From: Pontibacterium granulatum
GTDB taxonomy: Bacteria > Pseudomonadota > Gammaproteobacteria > Pseudomonadales > Balneatricaceae
Direction of reading: 5' to 3'
Assembly: GCF_029961155.1 (NCBI RefSeq)
Contig: NZ_JASBRH010000020.1
Location: 1-64,000, forward strand
DNA: 64,000 bases
Shown here: positions 46,861 through 57,185 of the stretch, piece by piece
How the letters are laid out: each line of letters starts with the position of its first letter
Numbering within the stretch: the first letter of the stretch is position 1
Position numbers and translations under genes: made by a program
The notes under the pieces: generated by a model
What the model was told of the DNA's origin: nothing
Database searches by the model: none
Seen by the model: the letters and a program-made list of their open reading frames with translations, nothing else

Positions 46861-48963
46861 TTAGCTAACTGCATCATCCGCTTCCAGGTCACGCATGGAC
46901 AGCTTGATACGGCCACGCTGGTCAACATCCAGGACTTTAACCTTCACGATGTCATCCAGTTTCACGTAGTCGGACACCTTGTCGATACGCTTGTCAGCTA
47001 CCTGAGAGATGTGAACCAGGCCGTCTTTACCCGGCAGGATGTTTACGAATGCACCGAAGTCTTCAATACGAACAACCTTACCTTCGTAGACTTTACCGAC
47101 TTCTGCTTCAGCAGTGATCGCAGTTACACGGTCGATCGCGTCTTTTGCGTTCTGCTTGTTGTCTGCGTAGATGCGTACGGTACCGTCGTCGTCGATGTCG
47201 ATCATCGCGCCGGTCTCTTCGGTCAGGGCACGGATAGTCGCACCACCTTTACCGATCAGATCACGGATCTTCTCAGGGTTGATCTTCAGCTGAGTCATCG
47301 CTGGTGCGTTGTCCGGCAGTTCAGGACGTGCGTAGCCGATAACCTTAGCCATCTCACCCAGGATGTGCTTACGTGCGTGGTAAGCCTGTTCCAGCGCGAT
47401 CTCCATGATCTCTTCGGTGATACCGGTGATCTTGATGTCCATCTGCAGCGCAGTTACACCGGATTCGGTACCCGCCACTTTGAAGTCCATGTCACCCAGG
47501 TGGTCTTCGTCACCCAGGATGTCGGTCAGGACAGCAAATCGCTCGTCTTCTTTCACCAGACCCATTGCGATACCCGCAACCGGTGCTTTCAGCGGAACAC
47601 CTGCATCCATCATGGACAGGGAAGCACCACATACGGAAGCCATGGAGCTGGAACCGTTGGATTCAGTGATCTCGGAAACGATACGGATGGTGTATGGGAA
47701 TTCGTCCTGAGAAGGCAGAACCGCTGCCACACCACGACGCGCCAGACGACCGTGACCGATCTCACGACGACCCGCACCCATCATACGACCACACTCACCT
47801 ACAGAGTATGGAGGGAAGTTGTAGTGCAGCATAAATGCGTCTTTACGCTCGCCTTCCAGAGCGTCGATGATCTGCTGGTCACGGCTGGTACCCAGAGTAC
47901 AGGTCGCGATCGCCTGAGTTTCACCACGGGTGAACAGGGCGGAACCGTGAGTACCCTGCAGTACGTCGATGTCTACGTTGATACCACGTACAGTCTTGTT
48001 GTCACGACCGTCGATACGCGGCGCGCCGTCCAGGATACGACCACGTACAGTGGCTTTCTCCAGGGCGCTAACAACACCTTCAACTTCTTTCGCAGATGGC
48101 TGGCCTTCTTCGTCGCCCGCCACTTCTGCAACTGCTTTTTCACGCAGTACTTTCAGAGCGTCCTGACGCTGCATTTTGTCAGCAACCTGGTACGCTTCTT
48201 CGATACCCGCACCTACCGCTGCAGTCACCTGCGCGATCAGGGCTTCGTTCTTCTCAGCTGGCTGCCAATCCCAAGTCGGTTTACCCGCTTCTGCTGCTAG
48301 CTCGTTAACAGCATCGATAACAACCTGCATTTCCTGGTGCGCAAACAGTACAGCACCCAGCATTTCGTCTTCGGTCAGTTCCTGTGCTTCGGACTCAACC
48401 ATCAGAACAGCATCTTTGGTACCCGCAACAACCATGTCCAGCTCAGAGGAAGCCAGTGCTTCGTAAGTAGGGTTCAGCAGGTAACCTTCCTCTTCAGTGA
48501 AACCAACGCGGGCTGCACCGATAGGACCCTGGAAAGGGATACCGGAGATAGCCAGTGCCGCGGAGGTACCGATCATTGCAGCGATATCCGGATCGTTCAC
48601 TTTATCCGCAGACATCACAGTACAAACAACCTGTACTTCGTTCATGAAGCCTTTCGGGAACAGTGGACGGATCGGACGGTCGATCAGACGGGAAGTCAGC
48701 GTTTCCTTTTCGGAAGGACGCGCTTCACGCTTGAAGAAACCACCTGGGATACGGCCTACAGCGTAGTATTTTTCCTGGTAGTGAACAGACAGCGGGAAGA
48801 AGTCCTGGCCTTCTTTCGCACTCTTAGCACCCACAACGGTACACAGAACCTGAACACCGCCCATAGTTACAACAACAGAACCGGTTGCCTGACGAGCGAC
48901 GCGGCCTGTTTCCAGGGTCACTTCGTGCTGACCGAACTGGAAAGTCTTAGTAATTGCTTGCAC
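46861..48963 (-). CDS. pnp: Polyribonucleotide nucleotidyltransferase (PNPase)
   Basis: 3'-5' phosphorolytic exoribonuclease and degradosome partner. The 700-residue protein has two RNase PH-like domains, a KH domain ([16 protein letters not shown]) and an S1 domain ([20 protein letters not shown]). Typical motifs include [14 protein letters not shown] and [14 protein letters not shown]. The usual acidic tail is short. It lies downstream of rpsO with a long leader hairpin. Confidence 0.98.
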   Translation of the reverse strand: MQAITKTFQFGQHEVTLETGRVARQATGSVVVTMGGVQVLCTVVGAKSAKEGQDFFPLSVHYQEKYYAVGRIPGGFFKREARPSEKETLTSRLIDRPIRPLFPKGFMNEVQVVCTVMSADKVNDPDIAAMIGTSAALAISGIPFQGPIGAARVGFTEEEGYLLNPTYEALASSELDMVVAGTKDAVLMVESEAQELTEDEMLGAVLFAHQEMQVVIDAVNELAAEAGKPTWDWQPAEKNEALIAQVTAAVGAGIEEAYQVADKMQRQDALKVLREKAVAEVAGDEEGQPSAKEVEGVVSALEKATVRGRILDGAPRIDGRDNKTVRGINVDIDVLQGTHGSALFTRGETQAIATCTLGTSRDQQIIDALEGERKDAFMLHYNFPPYSVGECGRMMGAGRREIGHGRLARRGVAAVLPSQDEFPYTIRIVSEITESNGSSSMASVCGASLSMMDAGVPLKAPVAGIAMGLVKEDERFAVLTDILGDEDHLGDMDFKVAGTESGVTALQMDIKITGITEEIMEIALEQAYHARKHILGEMAKVIGYARPELPDNAPAMTQLKINPEKIRDLIGKGGATIRALTEETGAMIDIDDDGTVRIYADNKQNAKDAIDRVTAITAEAEVGKVYEGKVVRIEDFGAFVNILPGKDGLVHISQVADKRIDKVSDYVKLDDIVKVKVLDVDQRGRIKLSMRDLEADDAVS

Positions 48964-49062
48964 GATCTCTATTCCTCAGTGCTTACATTTTTTGAAAATT
49001 TTCATCTGCATCCGTGCCGGGTAAGCCTTTACCTGAGACCCATCATGCCGTCAAAAGAGCCA

Positions 49063-49121
49063 GTACTCAGTTGTGCTCTTGTGTTGGTATCTTCACTAGT
49101 ACCAAAAACACAATTGAGTAC
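49063..49121 (-). ncRNA. Extended hairpin in the pnp mRNA leader
   Basis: Three stacked stem segments form a long imperfect hairpin: GTACTCA/TGAGTAC (49063-49069 with 49115-49121), TTGTG/CACAA (49071-49075 with 49109-49113) and TGGTA/TACCA (49085-49089 with 49100-49104). In E. coli the pnp leader carries an RNase III-cleaved hairpin used in PNPase autoregulation. The position here, between rpsO and pnp, is equivalent. Assignment of function is inference. Confidence 0.65.
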
Positions 49122-49185
49122 GGGCCGGATGGATGGAATCCCCTGGTGTCAGCCCTCGATCAACCCTTCCGTTGGGCTGATAAGA

Positions 49186-49212
49186 CTGGGGCCATACAAT
49201 GTATGGCCCCAG
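49186..49212 (-). terminator. Hairpin after rpsO (partial terminator/attenuator)
   Basis: A perfect 12-bp stem (CTGGGGCCATAC / GTATGGCCCCAG) with a 3-base loop lies 9 bases beyond the rpsO stop. On the minus strand it is followed by TCTTATC, a poor U-tract. It probably terminates only part of the transcripts so that pnp is still read. Confidence 0.7.
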
Positions 49213-49221
49213 AGAAACATC

Positions 49222-49491
49222 TTAGCGACGCAGACCCAGACGCTTGATCAGCTCAAGGTAGCGATCAGCATCTTTCTTCTTCAGGTAGTCCAGCAGTTTA
49301 CGACGCTGGTTTACCATACGGATCAGACCACGACGGGAGTGGTGGTCGTGTTTGTTCGCTTTGAAGTGACCCTGCAGGCCTTCGATGTTAGCAGACAGCA
49401 GTGCTACCTGAACTTCTGGGGAACCAGTGTCGCCTTCGCCGCGAGCGAAATCTGCAACGATTGCCGCTTTCTTTTCTGCACTCAGTGCCAT
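49222..49491 (-). CDS. rpsO: 30S ribosomal protein S15
   Basis: Primary 16S-binding ribosomal protein of 89 residues. The [18 protein letters not shown] start and the central HDHHSRRGL motif are canonical. I chose ATG 49491 because GGAG lies upstream at the correct spacing; an in-frame start at 49518 would give an atypical extension. It is paired with pnp as in E. coli. Confidence 0.97.
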   Translation of the reverse strand: MALSAEKKAAIVADFARGEGDTGSPEVQVALLSANIEGLQGHFKANKHDHHSRRGLIRMVNQRRKLLDYLKKKDADRYLELIKRLGLRR

Positions 49492-49638
49492 GATGTTATC
49501 TCCAAATTCAATATGCAAACGACGTCAGTCGTTCTGATTAAAAGAAACGATGTACCGAGCATATTTCCAGTACAACGCCACAACTGCCGACCCGCAGCAA
49601 GCTGCCAATCAGCAATATCTATAGTGTACGCGCGTTCT

Positions 49639-50595
49639 CTACTGTTCCGAAGCGATCAGACGTTTAGGCCGCAAAATACCCTCGGCGTCGATCTCGGCAA
49701 TCCCCAAAAACCGGGATTTATCGTCGTTAAACAGCAATACTTCCGCTGCCGGTTCAGCCTCTGTCAGCCGGATACGCTGACCGTGACTGATCCGTTCAGA
49801 CTGCTCGGGCGTGAGCGCCAGTTCCGGCGCGCCCACCAGGGCGGTCCAAGGCGGTAATAATACCTGATCCAAACGGGCTTGTATGCTTTTTATCTCCTCG
49901 TCACCGGCGCGTGGTTCGGCCAGAGATTCCAGCTGTTCCATGGTGTACATATCCGGCGACTTATACGGGCCGGCATCGAGACGATGCAGCATCTGCACGT
50001 GCGCGCCACAGCCCAGCACCAACCCCAGGTCTTCGACGATGGAGCGGATATACGTGCCCTTGGAACAGTGCACTTCCAGATCCACCTCATCACCACGGAA
50101 TCCGGTCATTTTGATCTCATAGATCGTGACACGGCGTGGTTTGACCTCGACCTGCACACCCTGACGTGCCAGCTTGTAGAGCGGCTGCCCGTTGAACTTC
50201 AGTGCCGAGAACATGGATGGCACCTGCTCGATCTCACCGCTGAAGTTTTCCTCCAACAGCGCCTGAATACGTTCCTCGGTAACATCCTCACCTACGGGCG
50301 CGGTCGCGACAACTTCACCGTCAGCATCACTGGAATCGGTACGGATACCCAGCTTGGCGGTTGTGATGTAACGCTTATCGGAGTCCAGCAGGTAGTGGGA
50401 AAACTTGGTCGCTTCTCCCAGACAGACGGGCAACATACCGGTTGCCAGAGGATCAAGCGCGCCGGTATGCCCCGCTTTTGCTGCACCGTAGATACGCTTT
50501 ACGCGTTGCAACGCTGCATTGGAGGACATACCTGCAGGCTTGTTGAGCAGAAAGATCCCATCGATCGCGCGACCACGATTACGTCTTCGCGCCAC
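49639..50595 (-). CDS. truB: tRNA pseudouridine(55) synthase
   Basis: Makes the universal T-loop pseudouridine 55 in tRNA. Of 318 residues, catalytic Asp is in GHTGALDPLATGMLP. The N-terminal GIFLLNKPAGMSSN and the C-terminal PUA-like region are present. It follows rbfA by 3 bases and precedes rpsO. Confidence 0.96.
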   Translation of the reverse strand: MARRRNRGRAIDGIFLLNKPAGMSSNAALQRVKRIYGAAKAGHTGALDPLATGMLPVCLGEATKFSHYLLDSDKRYITTAKLGIRTDSSDADGEVVATAPVGEDVTEERIQALLEENFSGEIEQVPSMFSALKFNGQPLYKLARQGVQVEVKPRRVTIYEIKMTGFRGDEVDLEVHCSKGTYIRSIVEDLGLVLGCGAHVQMLHRLDAGPYKSPDMYTMEQLESLAEPRAGDEEIKSIQARLDQVLLPPWTALVGAPELALTPEQSERISHGQRIRLTEAEPAAEVLLFNDDKSRFLGIAEIDAEGILRPKRLIASEQ

Positions 50596-50598
50596 GAG

Positions 50599-50991
50599 TT
50601 ACTCCTCGTCCTGATCTTTGGAATTTTCCAGGCGCACGGCACTTTCGATCAGGCCGTGCAGATGACGTCCACGCTCAACGGTTTCATCGAAGTGAAAACG
50701 CAGCGCAGGCATAACGCGCAGCTTGATGCCACGCGCCAGCTCACCGCGCAGGAAACCCGCAGCATTGTTCAACACTGCCAGGGATTCCTTGATTGCGGTT
50801 GCTTCATCCTGATCACCCAGTGGCAGTACGGTCACGTACACATCGGCGTAGCCAAGATCTTTGGCGATCTTAACGTGGCTGATAGTAACCATACCCATAC
50901 GGGGATCTTTGATTTCAAACTGGATCAGCTGGGCCAGGTCACGCTGTACCTGGTCCGCGATCCGTTGTGTACGACTAAATTCTCGAGCCAT
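50599..50991 (-). CDS. rbfA: 30S ribosome-binding factor A
   Basis: Assembly factor for the 30S subunit, needed for 16S 5' end maturation and cold adaptation. The 130-residue protein has a KH-type fold with RIADQVQRDLAQLI and RVMPALRFHFDE. It lies between infB and truB in the conserved order. Confidence 0.95.
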   Translation of the reverse strand: MAREFSRTQRIADQVQRDLAQLIQFEIKDPRMGMVTISHVKIAKDLGYADVYVTVLPLGDQDEATAIKESLAVLNNAAGFLRGELARGIKLRVMPALRFHFDETVERGRHLHGLIESAVRLENSKDQDEE

Positions 50992-51010
50992 ATTTTCCTG
51001 TGATACTTAA

Positions 51011-53566
51011 TTACAGCGTACGCTGAACTTCGACGGTGTCGAAGACCTCGATCTGGTCGCCGACTTTAACGTCATTGTAGTTCTTCACGCCGATACCACA
51101 TTCCATGCCCTGACGGACTTCGCCCACGGCATCCTTGAAGCGACGCAGGGATTCCAGTTCGCCTTCATAGATAACCACGTTGTCACGCAGTACACGGATA
51201 CGTTTATTACGGTAAACGGTACCCTCAGTCACCATACAGCCTGCTACCAGACCGATCTTAGGTGCTTTAAATACGTCACGTACTTCGGCAATACCCACGA
51301 TCTCTTCACGGTATTCAGGAGAGAGCAGACCGCCCATCGCCTGTTTAACGTCATCGATGATGTCGTAGATTACGCTGTAGTAACGCAGTTCGATACCTTC
51401 ACGCTCAACCACGGATTTCGCCTGTGCATCCGCACGTACGTTAAAGCCGATGATCAGAGCAGAGGATGCTACCGCCAGGTTGGCGTCGGTTTCGGCGATA
51501 CCACCCACACCGCTGGACACGATGTTCACTTTTACTTCGTCGGTAGACAGATCTTCCAGCGCGTTGGACAGTGCTTCCAGGGAACCACGTACGTCGGCTT
51601 TCAGAACGATGTTCAGAGACTTCACATCGCCTGCCTGCATGTTCGCGAACAGGTTCTCCAGCTTGGATGCCTGCTGACGAGCCAGCTTAACTTCACGGTA
51701 TTTGCCCTGACGGAACAGTGCAACTTCACGTGCTTTCTTCTCGCTGGTCACCATAGTGAACTCGTCACCCGCATCCGGCGTACCGTCCAGACCCAGAATC
51801 TCAACCGGGATCGCAGGACCTGCTTCTTCGATCGGCTTACCGTTCTCATCCAGCATCGCACGAACACGACCGTAATGCAGACCCGCCAGAACGATGTCGC
51901 CCTTACGCAGGGTACCGTTCTGTACCAGCAGAGTCGCTACCGGACCACGTCCTTTATCCAAGCGGGATTCAACGACCACACCCTGTGCCGGCGCAGCCGG
52001 AGATGCAGTCAGTTCCAGTACTTCTGCCTGCAGCAGTACGGATTCGATCAGCTCATCAATACCCTGACCGGACTTAGCCGATACGTTAACGAACATCACG
52101 TCGCCACCCCACTCTTCTGGGATAACATCGCGCTGCGCCAACTCGTTCTTCACACGATCCGGATCAGCTTCTTCTTTATCGATCTTGTTGACCGCAACCA
52201 CCAGAGGTACACCTGCCGCTTTCGCGTGCTGCACCGCCTCTTCGGTCTGTGGCATTACACCGTCATCCGCTGCAACTACCAGGATTACGATATCGGTCAG
52301 CTTGGCACCACGTGCACGCATTGCCGTAAACGCTGCGTGTCCCGGTGTATCCAGGAAGGTTACCATGCCGTTATCAGTTTCTACGTGGTAGGCACCGATG
52401 TGCTGGGTAATACCACCGGATTCACCTGCAGCAACACGGGTTGCACGAATGTAGTCCAGCAGGGAGGTTTTACCGTGGTCAACGTGACCCATTACGGTAA
52501 CAACCGGCGCACGGCCTTCCTGCTCACCCTGTGCCTGCTGAATGCTCTCCATCAGCGCCTCTTCCACTGCGTTTTCCTGCATTGGCTTCGGCGTGTGCCC
52601 CATCTCTTCAACCACCAGTACAGCAGTATCCTGATCGATCACCTGGTTGATGGTTGCCATCGCACCCATCTTGAACATCACCTTGATCACTTCCGCAGCC
52701 TTGACGTTCATCTTCTTCGCCAGGTCTGCAACGGTCAGGCTCTCAGGGATGTTGACTTCCATCACCTTAGGTGCGGTCGGCTCGGTAAAGCCGTGTGCGT
52801 TTGGCTGACCGCCGGAACGTGCTGCACCACCGCGGGCGTTTTTGTTACGGCTGATCTTACCGCCACGGCGCTGGCCGCCTTTATCATCAGAACGACCACC
52901 GCGTTTATCACCACCGCGGGCATTTTTCTTGCCACCGCGACGGTCATCATCGCTGCCGCCACCACGCTGTTCGCGGGTGCGCTGACGTTCAGCTTCAGTT
53001 TTCTTGGCCGCTTCGCGAACCGCTTCCTGCTGCTTACGCAGAACCTCTTCCTCCGCAGCGCGACGTTTAGCTTCCGCTTCTTCCGCCGCCTTGGCAGCCG
53101 CTTCCTGCTCCTGCTGCGCTTTTGCTTCCTGCTCTGCCTTCAGGCGAACTTCTTCAGCCTGACGCGTTTCTTCAGCCTGGCGAGCTTCCGCTTCTGCCTG
53201 TGCAGCCGCGTCCACAGCAACCTGCTGTTCCTGCTCTGCCGCCTGCTCATCTTCCAGCGTGTCACGCTTCACATAGGTGCGTTTCTTACGCACTTCTACG
53301 TTAACGGTTTTTTTCTTGCCTGAAGCACCTGCCACTTTCAGGGTAGAAGTGGTCTTACGTTTCAGGGTGATCTTCTTCGGTTCACCCTCTTCAGCGTTTT
53401 CACCGTGGCTGCGTTTCAGGAAGGCCAGCAAAGACTGGCGCTCACTTTCTGAAACGCCGGAGGTTTCAGTTTTTCCATTAATGCCCGCTTCCTGCATCTG
53501 CGTCAGCAAACGATCAACGGAAACACCAACCACATCGGCAAGTTGTTTTACTGTTACTTCTGCCAT
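51011..53566 (-). CDS. infB: Translation initiation factor IF-2
   Basis: GTPase that brings initiator tRNA to the 30S subunit. The length is 851 residues from ATG 53566, which has AGGAG upstream; the start at 53623 would overlap nusA. An N-terminal IF2N domain is followed by a long charged Ala/Glu/Lys and Gly/Arg-rich linker (about 90-270). The G domain has [14 protein letters not shown] and NKID motifs. Two further domains bind fMet-tRNA. The initiator tRNA is encoded upstream in the same cluster. Confidence 0.97.
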   Translation of the reverse strand: MAEVTVKQLADVVGVSVDRLLTQMQEAGINGKTETSGVSESERQSLLAFLKRSHGENAEEGEPKKITLKRKTTSTLKVAGASGKKKTVNVEVRKKRTYVKRDTLEDEQAAEQEQQVAVDAAAQAEAEARQAEETRQAEEVRLKAEQEAKAQQEQEAAAKAAEEAEAKRRAAEEEVLRKQQEAVREAAKKTEAERQRTREQRGGGSDDDRRGGKKNARGGDKRGGRSDDKGGQRRGGKISRNKNARGGAARSGGQPNAHGFTEPTAPKVMEVNIPESLTVADLAKKMNVKAAEVIKVMFKMGAMATINQVIDQDTAVLVVEEMGHTPKPMQENAVEEALMESIQQAQGEQEGRAPVVTVMGHVDHGKTSLLDYIRATRVAAGESGGITQHIGAYHVETDNGMVTFLDTPGHAAFTAMRARGAKLTDIVILVVAADDGVMPQTEEAVQHAKAAGVPLVVAVNKIDKEEADPDRVKNELAQRDVIPEEWGGDVMFVNVSAKSGQGIDELIESVLLQAEVLELTASPAAPAQGVVVESRLDKGRGPVATLLVQNGTLRKGDIVLAGLHYGRVRAMLDENGKPIEEAGPAIPVEILGLDGTPDAGDEFTMVTSEKKAREVALFRQGKYREVKLARQQASKLENLFANMQAGDVKSLNIVLKADVRGSLEALSNALEDLSTDEVKVNIVSSGVGGIAETDANLAVASSALIIGFNVRADAQAKSVVEREGIELRYYSVIYDIIDDVKQAMGGLLSPEYREEIVGIAEVRDVFKAPKIGLVAGCMVTEGTVYRNKRIRVLRDNVVIYEGELESLRRFKDAVGEVRQGMECGIGVKNYNDVKVGDQIEVFDTVEVQRTL

Positions 53567-53594
53567 CTTGGTTCTCCTATTCCGCCGGCCCGTG

Positions 53595-55085
53595 TTAGTC
53601 CTGGTCCTCAAACCAAGGCGCACGCGCTGTCATAATTAATTCCGCAGCTTTCTCTTCGTCCAGGCCTTCCACATCCAGCAGATCTTCAACCGCCTGTTCA
53701 GCCAGGTCTTCCATGGTTACGATGCCACGAGCGGCCAGCACGAACGCCAGGTGACGGTCCATACCGTCCATCTCCAGCAAGTCTTCGGCAGGCTCTGCTT
53801 TGTCCAACTGCTCTTCGCTTGCAATCGCCAGGTTCAGCAGCGCATCTTTGGCACGTGTGCGCAACTCTTCAACGATATCTTCGTCGAAGCCGTCAATTTC
53901 AAGCATCTCTTCCACTGGAACGTAGGCAACTTCTTCCAGTGTGGTAAAACCTTCTTCCAGCAGTACTTCTGCCACGTCTTCATCAACGTCCAGATGCTCG
54001 ATAAAGGTTTCCAGAACGGATCCGGTTTCGCTCTGCTGCTTCTCAGCAACTTCTTCTTCGGTCATCACGTTCAACTGCCAGCCAGTCAGTTCAGCTGCCA
54101 GGCGTACGTTCTGGCCGCTACGACCGATCGCCATCGCCAGTGCTTCTTCCGCAACCGCAACGTCCATAGAGTGGGTTTCTTCATCGATGATGATGGAAGC
54201 CACATCCGCAGGTGCCATTGCGTTGATCACCAGCTGTGCCGGGTTGTCGTCCCACAGCACGATGTCTACACGCTCACCACCCAGCTCGGTGGATACCGCC
54301 TGTACACGGGCACCACGCATACCTACACATGCACCAACAGGATCGATACGGCCGTCGTTGGTTTTCACCGCGATCTTCGCGCGGGAACCAGGATCACGTG
54401 CCGCTGCACGAATCTCGATCACCTCTTCGGAGATCTCAGGCACTTCGATGCGGAACAGCTCGATCAGCATCTCGTTGCAGGTACGGCTCAGCACCAGCTG
54501 TGGACCACGACCTTCAGCACGTACTTCAGACAGGATTGCGCGCACACGGTCACCCATGCGGAACGCTTCACGCTGAATCAGCTGATCACGCGGCAGCAGT
54601 GCTTCCGCGTTGTTGCCTAGGTCAACAATAATGTTATCGCGAGTCACTTTTTTGACACTGCCGGAGATCAGCTCACCGACACGGTCACGGTACAACTCAA
54701 CGATTTTTGCACGCTCGGCTTCACGTACTTTCTGCACGATAACCTGCTTAGCGGTCTGTGCAGCGATACGGCCGAACTTGACGGATTCAACCTGCTCTTC
54801 GTAAGTGTCACCAGGCTGCAGGCTGGTATCCAGCTCTTCCGCTTCTTCCATAGTCAGCTCGGTACCTAGTGCAGGTACTTCTTCGTTGCTTACTACTTTC
54901 CATGTACGGAAGGTGTCGTAGTCGCCGCTCACACGATCGATCTCTACACGAATATCCGCTTCTTCGTCGTAACGCTTTTTCGTCGCAGCTGCCAGGGCGA
55001 ACTCGATCGCCTCAAAGATCACCTCTTTAGGTACATCTTTTTCGTTAGATACAGCTTCTGCTACCAACAGAATCTCTTTATTCAT
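53595..55085 (-). CDS. nusA: Transcription elongation/termination factor NusA
   Basis: Binds RNA polymerase and nascent RNA to control pausing, termination and antitermination. Its 496 residues include an N-terminal polymerase-binding domain, S1 (about 135-200), two KH domains with [11 protein letters not shown] and [12 protein letters not shown], and two C-terminal acidic repeats, as in gammaproteobacteria. It lies between rimP and infB. Confidence 0.97.
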   Translation of the reverse strand: MNKEILLVAEAVSNEKDVPKEVIFEAIEFALAAATKKRYDEEADIRVEIDRVSGDYDTFRTWKVVSNEEVPALGTELTMEEAEELDTSLQPGDTYEEQVESVKFGRIAAQTAKQVIVQKVREAERAKIVELYRDRVGELISGSVKKVTRDNIIVDLGNNAEALLPRDQLIQREAFRMGDRVRAILSEVRAEGRGPQLVLSRTCNEMLIELFRIEVPEISEEVIEIRAAARDPGSRAKIAVKTNDGRIDPVGACVGMRGARVQAVSTELGGERVDIVLWDDNPAQLVINAMAPADVASIIIDEETHSMDVAVAEEALAMAIGRSGQNVRLAAELTGWQLNVMTEEEVAEKQQSETGSVLETFIEHLDVDEDVAEVLLEEGFTTLEEVAYVPVEEMLEIDGFDEDIVEELRTRAKDALLNLAIASEEQLDKAEPAEDLLEMDGMDRHLAFVLAARGIVTMEDLAEQAVEDLLDVEGLDEEKAAELIMTARAPWFEDQD

Positions 55086-55118
55086 TCCTCTGCCTCGCCT
55101 GATACCCCAAAACCACTC

Positions 55119-55574
55119 TTAGAACTGAGGGATTACGTTCGCCCGATCGATATAGTCGATCGGCAACAGATATTCTTCGTTATCCACAACCACAAGAACG
55201 TCGTCACCTTCCACACCGTTCAGCAGCCCCTTGAACTTGCGGCGCCCTTCAAAAGCGACACGCAGGCGCACCTGCACCTGACTACCGGCATAGGCAGCAA
55301 ATTGCTCAAGAGTAAACAGCGGGCGGTCCATACCCGGCGACGATACTTCCAGCGTGTATTGGCCGGTAATCGGGTCTTCCACGTCCAGCACACCGCTGAC
55401 CTGGTGACTTACCCGGGCACAATCATCCACATCAACACCATTTTCGGAGTCGATGTAGATACGCAGGGTGTTGTGACGCCCCTGCGAAATGTATTCAATT
55501 CCCCAGAGTTCAACGCCCAGTGCAACCACACCCGGTTCGATCAACTCCTGTAGTTGTTTCAGCTTTGCTGACAC
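55119..55574 (-). CDS. rimP: Ribosome maturation factor RimP
   Basis: Early 30S assembly factor. The 151-residue protein has [21 protein letters not shown] and the conserved [11 protein letters not shown] motif. It is the first gene of rimP-nusA-infB-rbfA-truB. The tRNA genes and a terminator lie just upstream. Confidence 0.95.
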   Translation of the reverse strand: MSAKLKQLQELIEPGVVALGVELWGIEYISQGRHNTLRIYIDSENGVDVDDCARVSHQVSGVLDVEDPITGQYTLEVSSPGMDRPLFTLEQFAAYAGSQVQVRLRVAFEGRRKFKGLLNGVEGDDVLVVVDNEEYLLPIDYIDRANVIPQF

Positions 55575-55659
55575 TGAATAACCTCACTTACGGCACAAAC
55601 AAAAAATGGGTCAACAGACCCATCTCCAACACACAGTACCGTGACTATGGTTCGCGTAT

Positions 55660-55685
55660 AAAAAAAGGCCCTGCTAGGCCCCTTT
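55660..55685 (-). terminator. Terminator after the tRNA genes
   Basis: On the minus strand AAGG-G-GCC pairs with GGC-CCTT-like sequence across a TAGCA loop and runs into seven T residues. It separates the tRNA transcript from rimP. Confidence 0.75.
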
Positions 55686-55699
55686 CAAACGAATAAGGT

Positions 55700-55776
55700 T
55701 GGTGACGGGGCCGGAATCGACCTACTCAAACAGACCGATGAAAGCCTGCCGAACTACCGTTACCGTGTCTTTTGAA
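55700..55776 (-). pseudogene. Decayed second copy of initiator tRNA
   Basis: On the minus strand the 3' part reads GATTCCGGCCCCGTCACCA, like a T-arm, acceptor and CCA end. Further 5', GGTAGTTCGGCAGGCT resembles the D-arm/anticodon-stem part of the neighbouring initiator tRNA (GGTAGCTCGTCGGGCT). The T-stem and the 5' acceptor strand no longer pair. This looks like a degenerate tandem duplicate rather than a working tRNA. Confidence 0.5.
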
Positions 55777-55777
55777 T

Positions 55778-55854
<77 letters not shown>

Positions 55855-55904
55855 TCAAAAAACTGGGCATATTCTACATACACCCGGGACCTTTTTCAAG
55901 ATCA

Positions 55905-55990
55905 TGGTGCCCAAGGCCGGACTCGAACCGGCACGACCGTAGGTCACTACCCCCTCAAGATAGCGTGTCTACCAATTCCACCACTTGGGC
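55905..55990 (-). tRNA. tRNA-Leu, anticodon GAG
   Basis: An 86-base class II tRNA with CCA encoded, a long variable arm and anticodon GAG (plus-strand CTC at about 55954-55956). The acceptor stem GCCCAAG pairs with CTTGGGC. It lies just downstream of secG, a conserved position. Confidence 0.96.
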
Positions 55991-56000
55991 AAACTAGGTA

Positions 56001-56372
56001 TCAGTCAGCTGTTGGGATGTCAGACTCCGGCGCAGGTGCTTTTTCAGCTTCCAGCGCTGGCAGTTCTGGCTCCTGAGCCTCAGCTGCACTGCTTTCGATC
56101 AGTTCCGCGGCAGGAATGCCTGCATCGCTAACTGCATTTGCTTTATCTTTAGCCACCATGGCCAACATAAAGCTGGTGACAAACAAACCGGTTGCCAGCA
56201 GACCGGTGATGCGCGCCAGGAAAGACGTGCTACCGCTACTACCAAACACAGTCTGAGATGCGCCCGCACCGAACGATGCGCCGGCTTCTGCACCCTTACC
56301 CTGCTGCAGCAATACCAGAGCGATAATACCGGCAGCCAGCAAGACATGAACAATCAGTACCAGTGTTTCCAT
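56001..56372 (-). CDS. secG: Preprotein translocase subunit SecG
   Basis: Auxiliary subunit of the SecYEG channel. It has two helices (about 2-22 and 52-72) with the family LLQQGKGAEAGASFGAG between them and GSTFLARITGLLA-like sequence (GSTSFLARITG). The 123-residue protein has a long acidic Pro/Ala/Glu tail. It is followed by tRNA-Leu and tRNA-fMet, as in E. coli and Pseudomonas. Confidence 0.94.
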   Translation of the reverse strand: METLVLIVHVLLAAGIIALVLLQQGKGAEAGASFGAGASQTVFGSSGSTSFLARITGLLATGLFVTSFMLAMVAKDKANAVSDAGIPAAELIESSAAEAQEPELPALEAEKAPAPESDIPTAD

Positions 56373-56387
56373 CTATCAACCGTTTCG

Positions 56388-57146
56388 TTACGCTTGTGCC
56401 GCAGCGCGACAGATTGCGATAAAGTCATTTGCCTTTAAGGATGCGCCGCCTACCAGGCCACCATCCACGTCGGCGTTAGCAAACAGCTCAGCGGCATTCG
56501 CTGCGTTTACACTTCCGCCGTACAGAATTCTTACACCCGCAGCGATCTCTGCGTCGTATTCAGCAACAATGGCACGCACAGCCCGATGTACTTCCTGTGC
56601 CTGCTCGGGGGTTGCCGTCTTTCCGGTTCCAATTGCCCAAACCGGTTCGTACGCGATCACCGCCTTAGCAAAAGATCCAACACCACATGCATCCAGCACA
56701 GCTTTCAGCTGACTACCTACTACGTTCATGGTGTTACCGGATTCACGCTCTTCCAGAGTTTCACCGACGCACAAAATTGGCGTCAGGCCTGCTTCAATCG
56801 CTGCGGCAAATTTCGCTGCGATCTCTGCATCTTTCTCTCCGAAGATTGCGCGTCGTTCCGAGTGACCCAGAATGACGTACTGACACCCCAGATCTACCAG
56901 CATGCCCGGCGCATTTTCACCGGTATATGCGCCACTTTCGAATTGACTGGCATTCTGTGCGCCCAGCGCAACAGATGCGTTACCAATCAGGCTTTTTACC
57001 TGTGACAGGTACACAGCCGGGGGACATACCAGTGTCTCAACTGCATCAAGCCCCTGAAGGTTATCAACCAGTGCACCCATCAGCTCATTGATGGACTCAC
57101 TGTTACCGTTCATTTTCCAGTTTCCGGCGACAATGGCTGTACGCAT
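56388..57146 (-). CDS. tpiA: Triosephosphate isomerase
   Basis: Interconverts DHAP and GAP. Of 252 residues, it has N-terminal AGNWKMNG, the catalytic His in GHSERR, the catalytic Glu in [11 protein letters not shown], and the phosphate loop GGSVN. It lies between glmM and secG in conserved order. Confidence 0.97.
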   Translation of the reverse strand: MRTAIVAGNWKMNGNSESINELMGALVDNLQGLDAVETLVCPPAVYLSQVKSLIGNASVALGAQNASQFESGAYTGENAPGMLVDLGCQYVILGHSERRAIFGEKDAEIAAKFAAAIEAGLTPILCVGETLEERESGNTMNVVGSQLKAVLDACGVGSFAKAVIAYEPVWAIGTGKTATPEQAQEVHRAVRAIVAEYDAEIAAGVRILYGGSVNAANAAELFANADVDGGLVGGASLKANDFIAICRAAAQA

Positions 57147-57185
57147 CGAGACCCCCTATCGAAAGAGGCGCAAATAGTAACTGCG

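Noticed and set aside
46651-49857. Long plus-strand ORFs of 549 and 506 residues opposite pnp and rpsO
   Set aside because: They are antisense shadows of strongly codon-biased genes, rich in Thr, Arg, Val and Cys without domains; pnp and rpsO are certain on the other strand.
51875-53323. 482-residue plus-strand ORF opposite infB
   Set aside because: Low-complexity Phe/Thr/Cys runs come from the reverse of the Ala/Glu/Lys linker of IF-2.
55700-55776. tmRNA (ssrA) fragment
   Set aside because: No tag reading frame (ending in Ala-Ala) and no tmRNA 5' segment at the right distance; similarity to the adjacent initiator tRNA is better.
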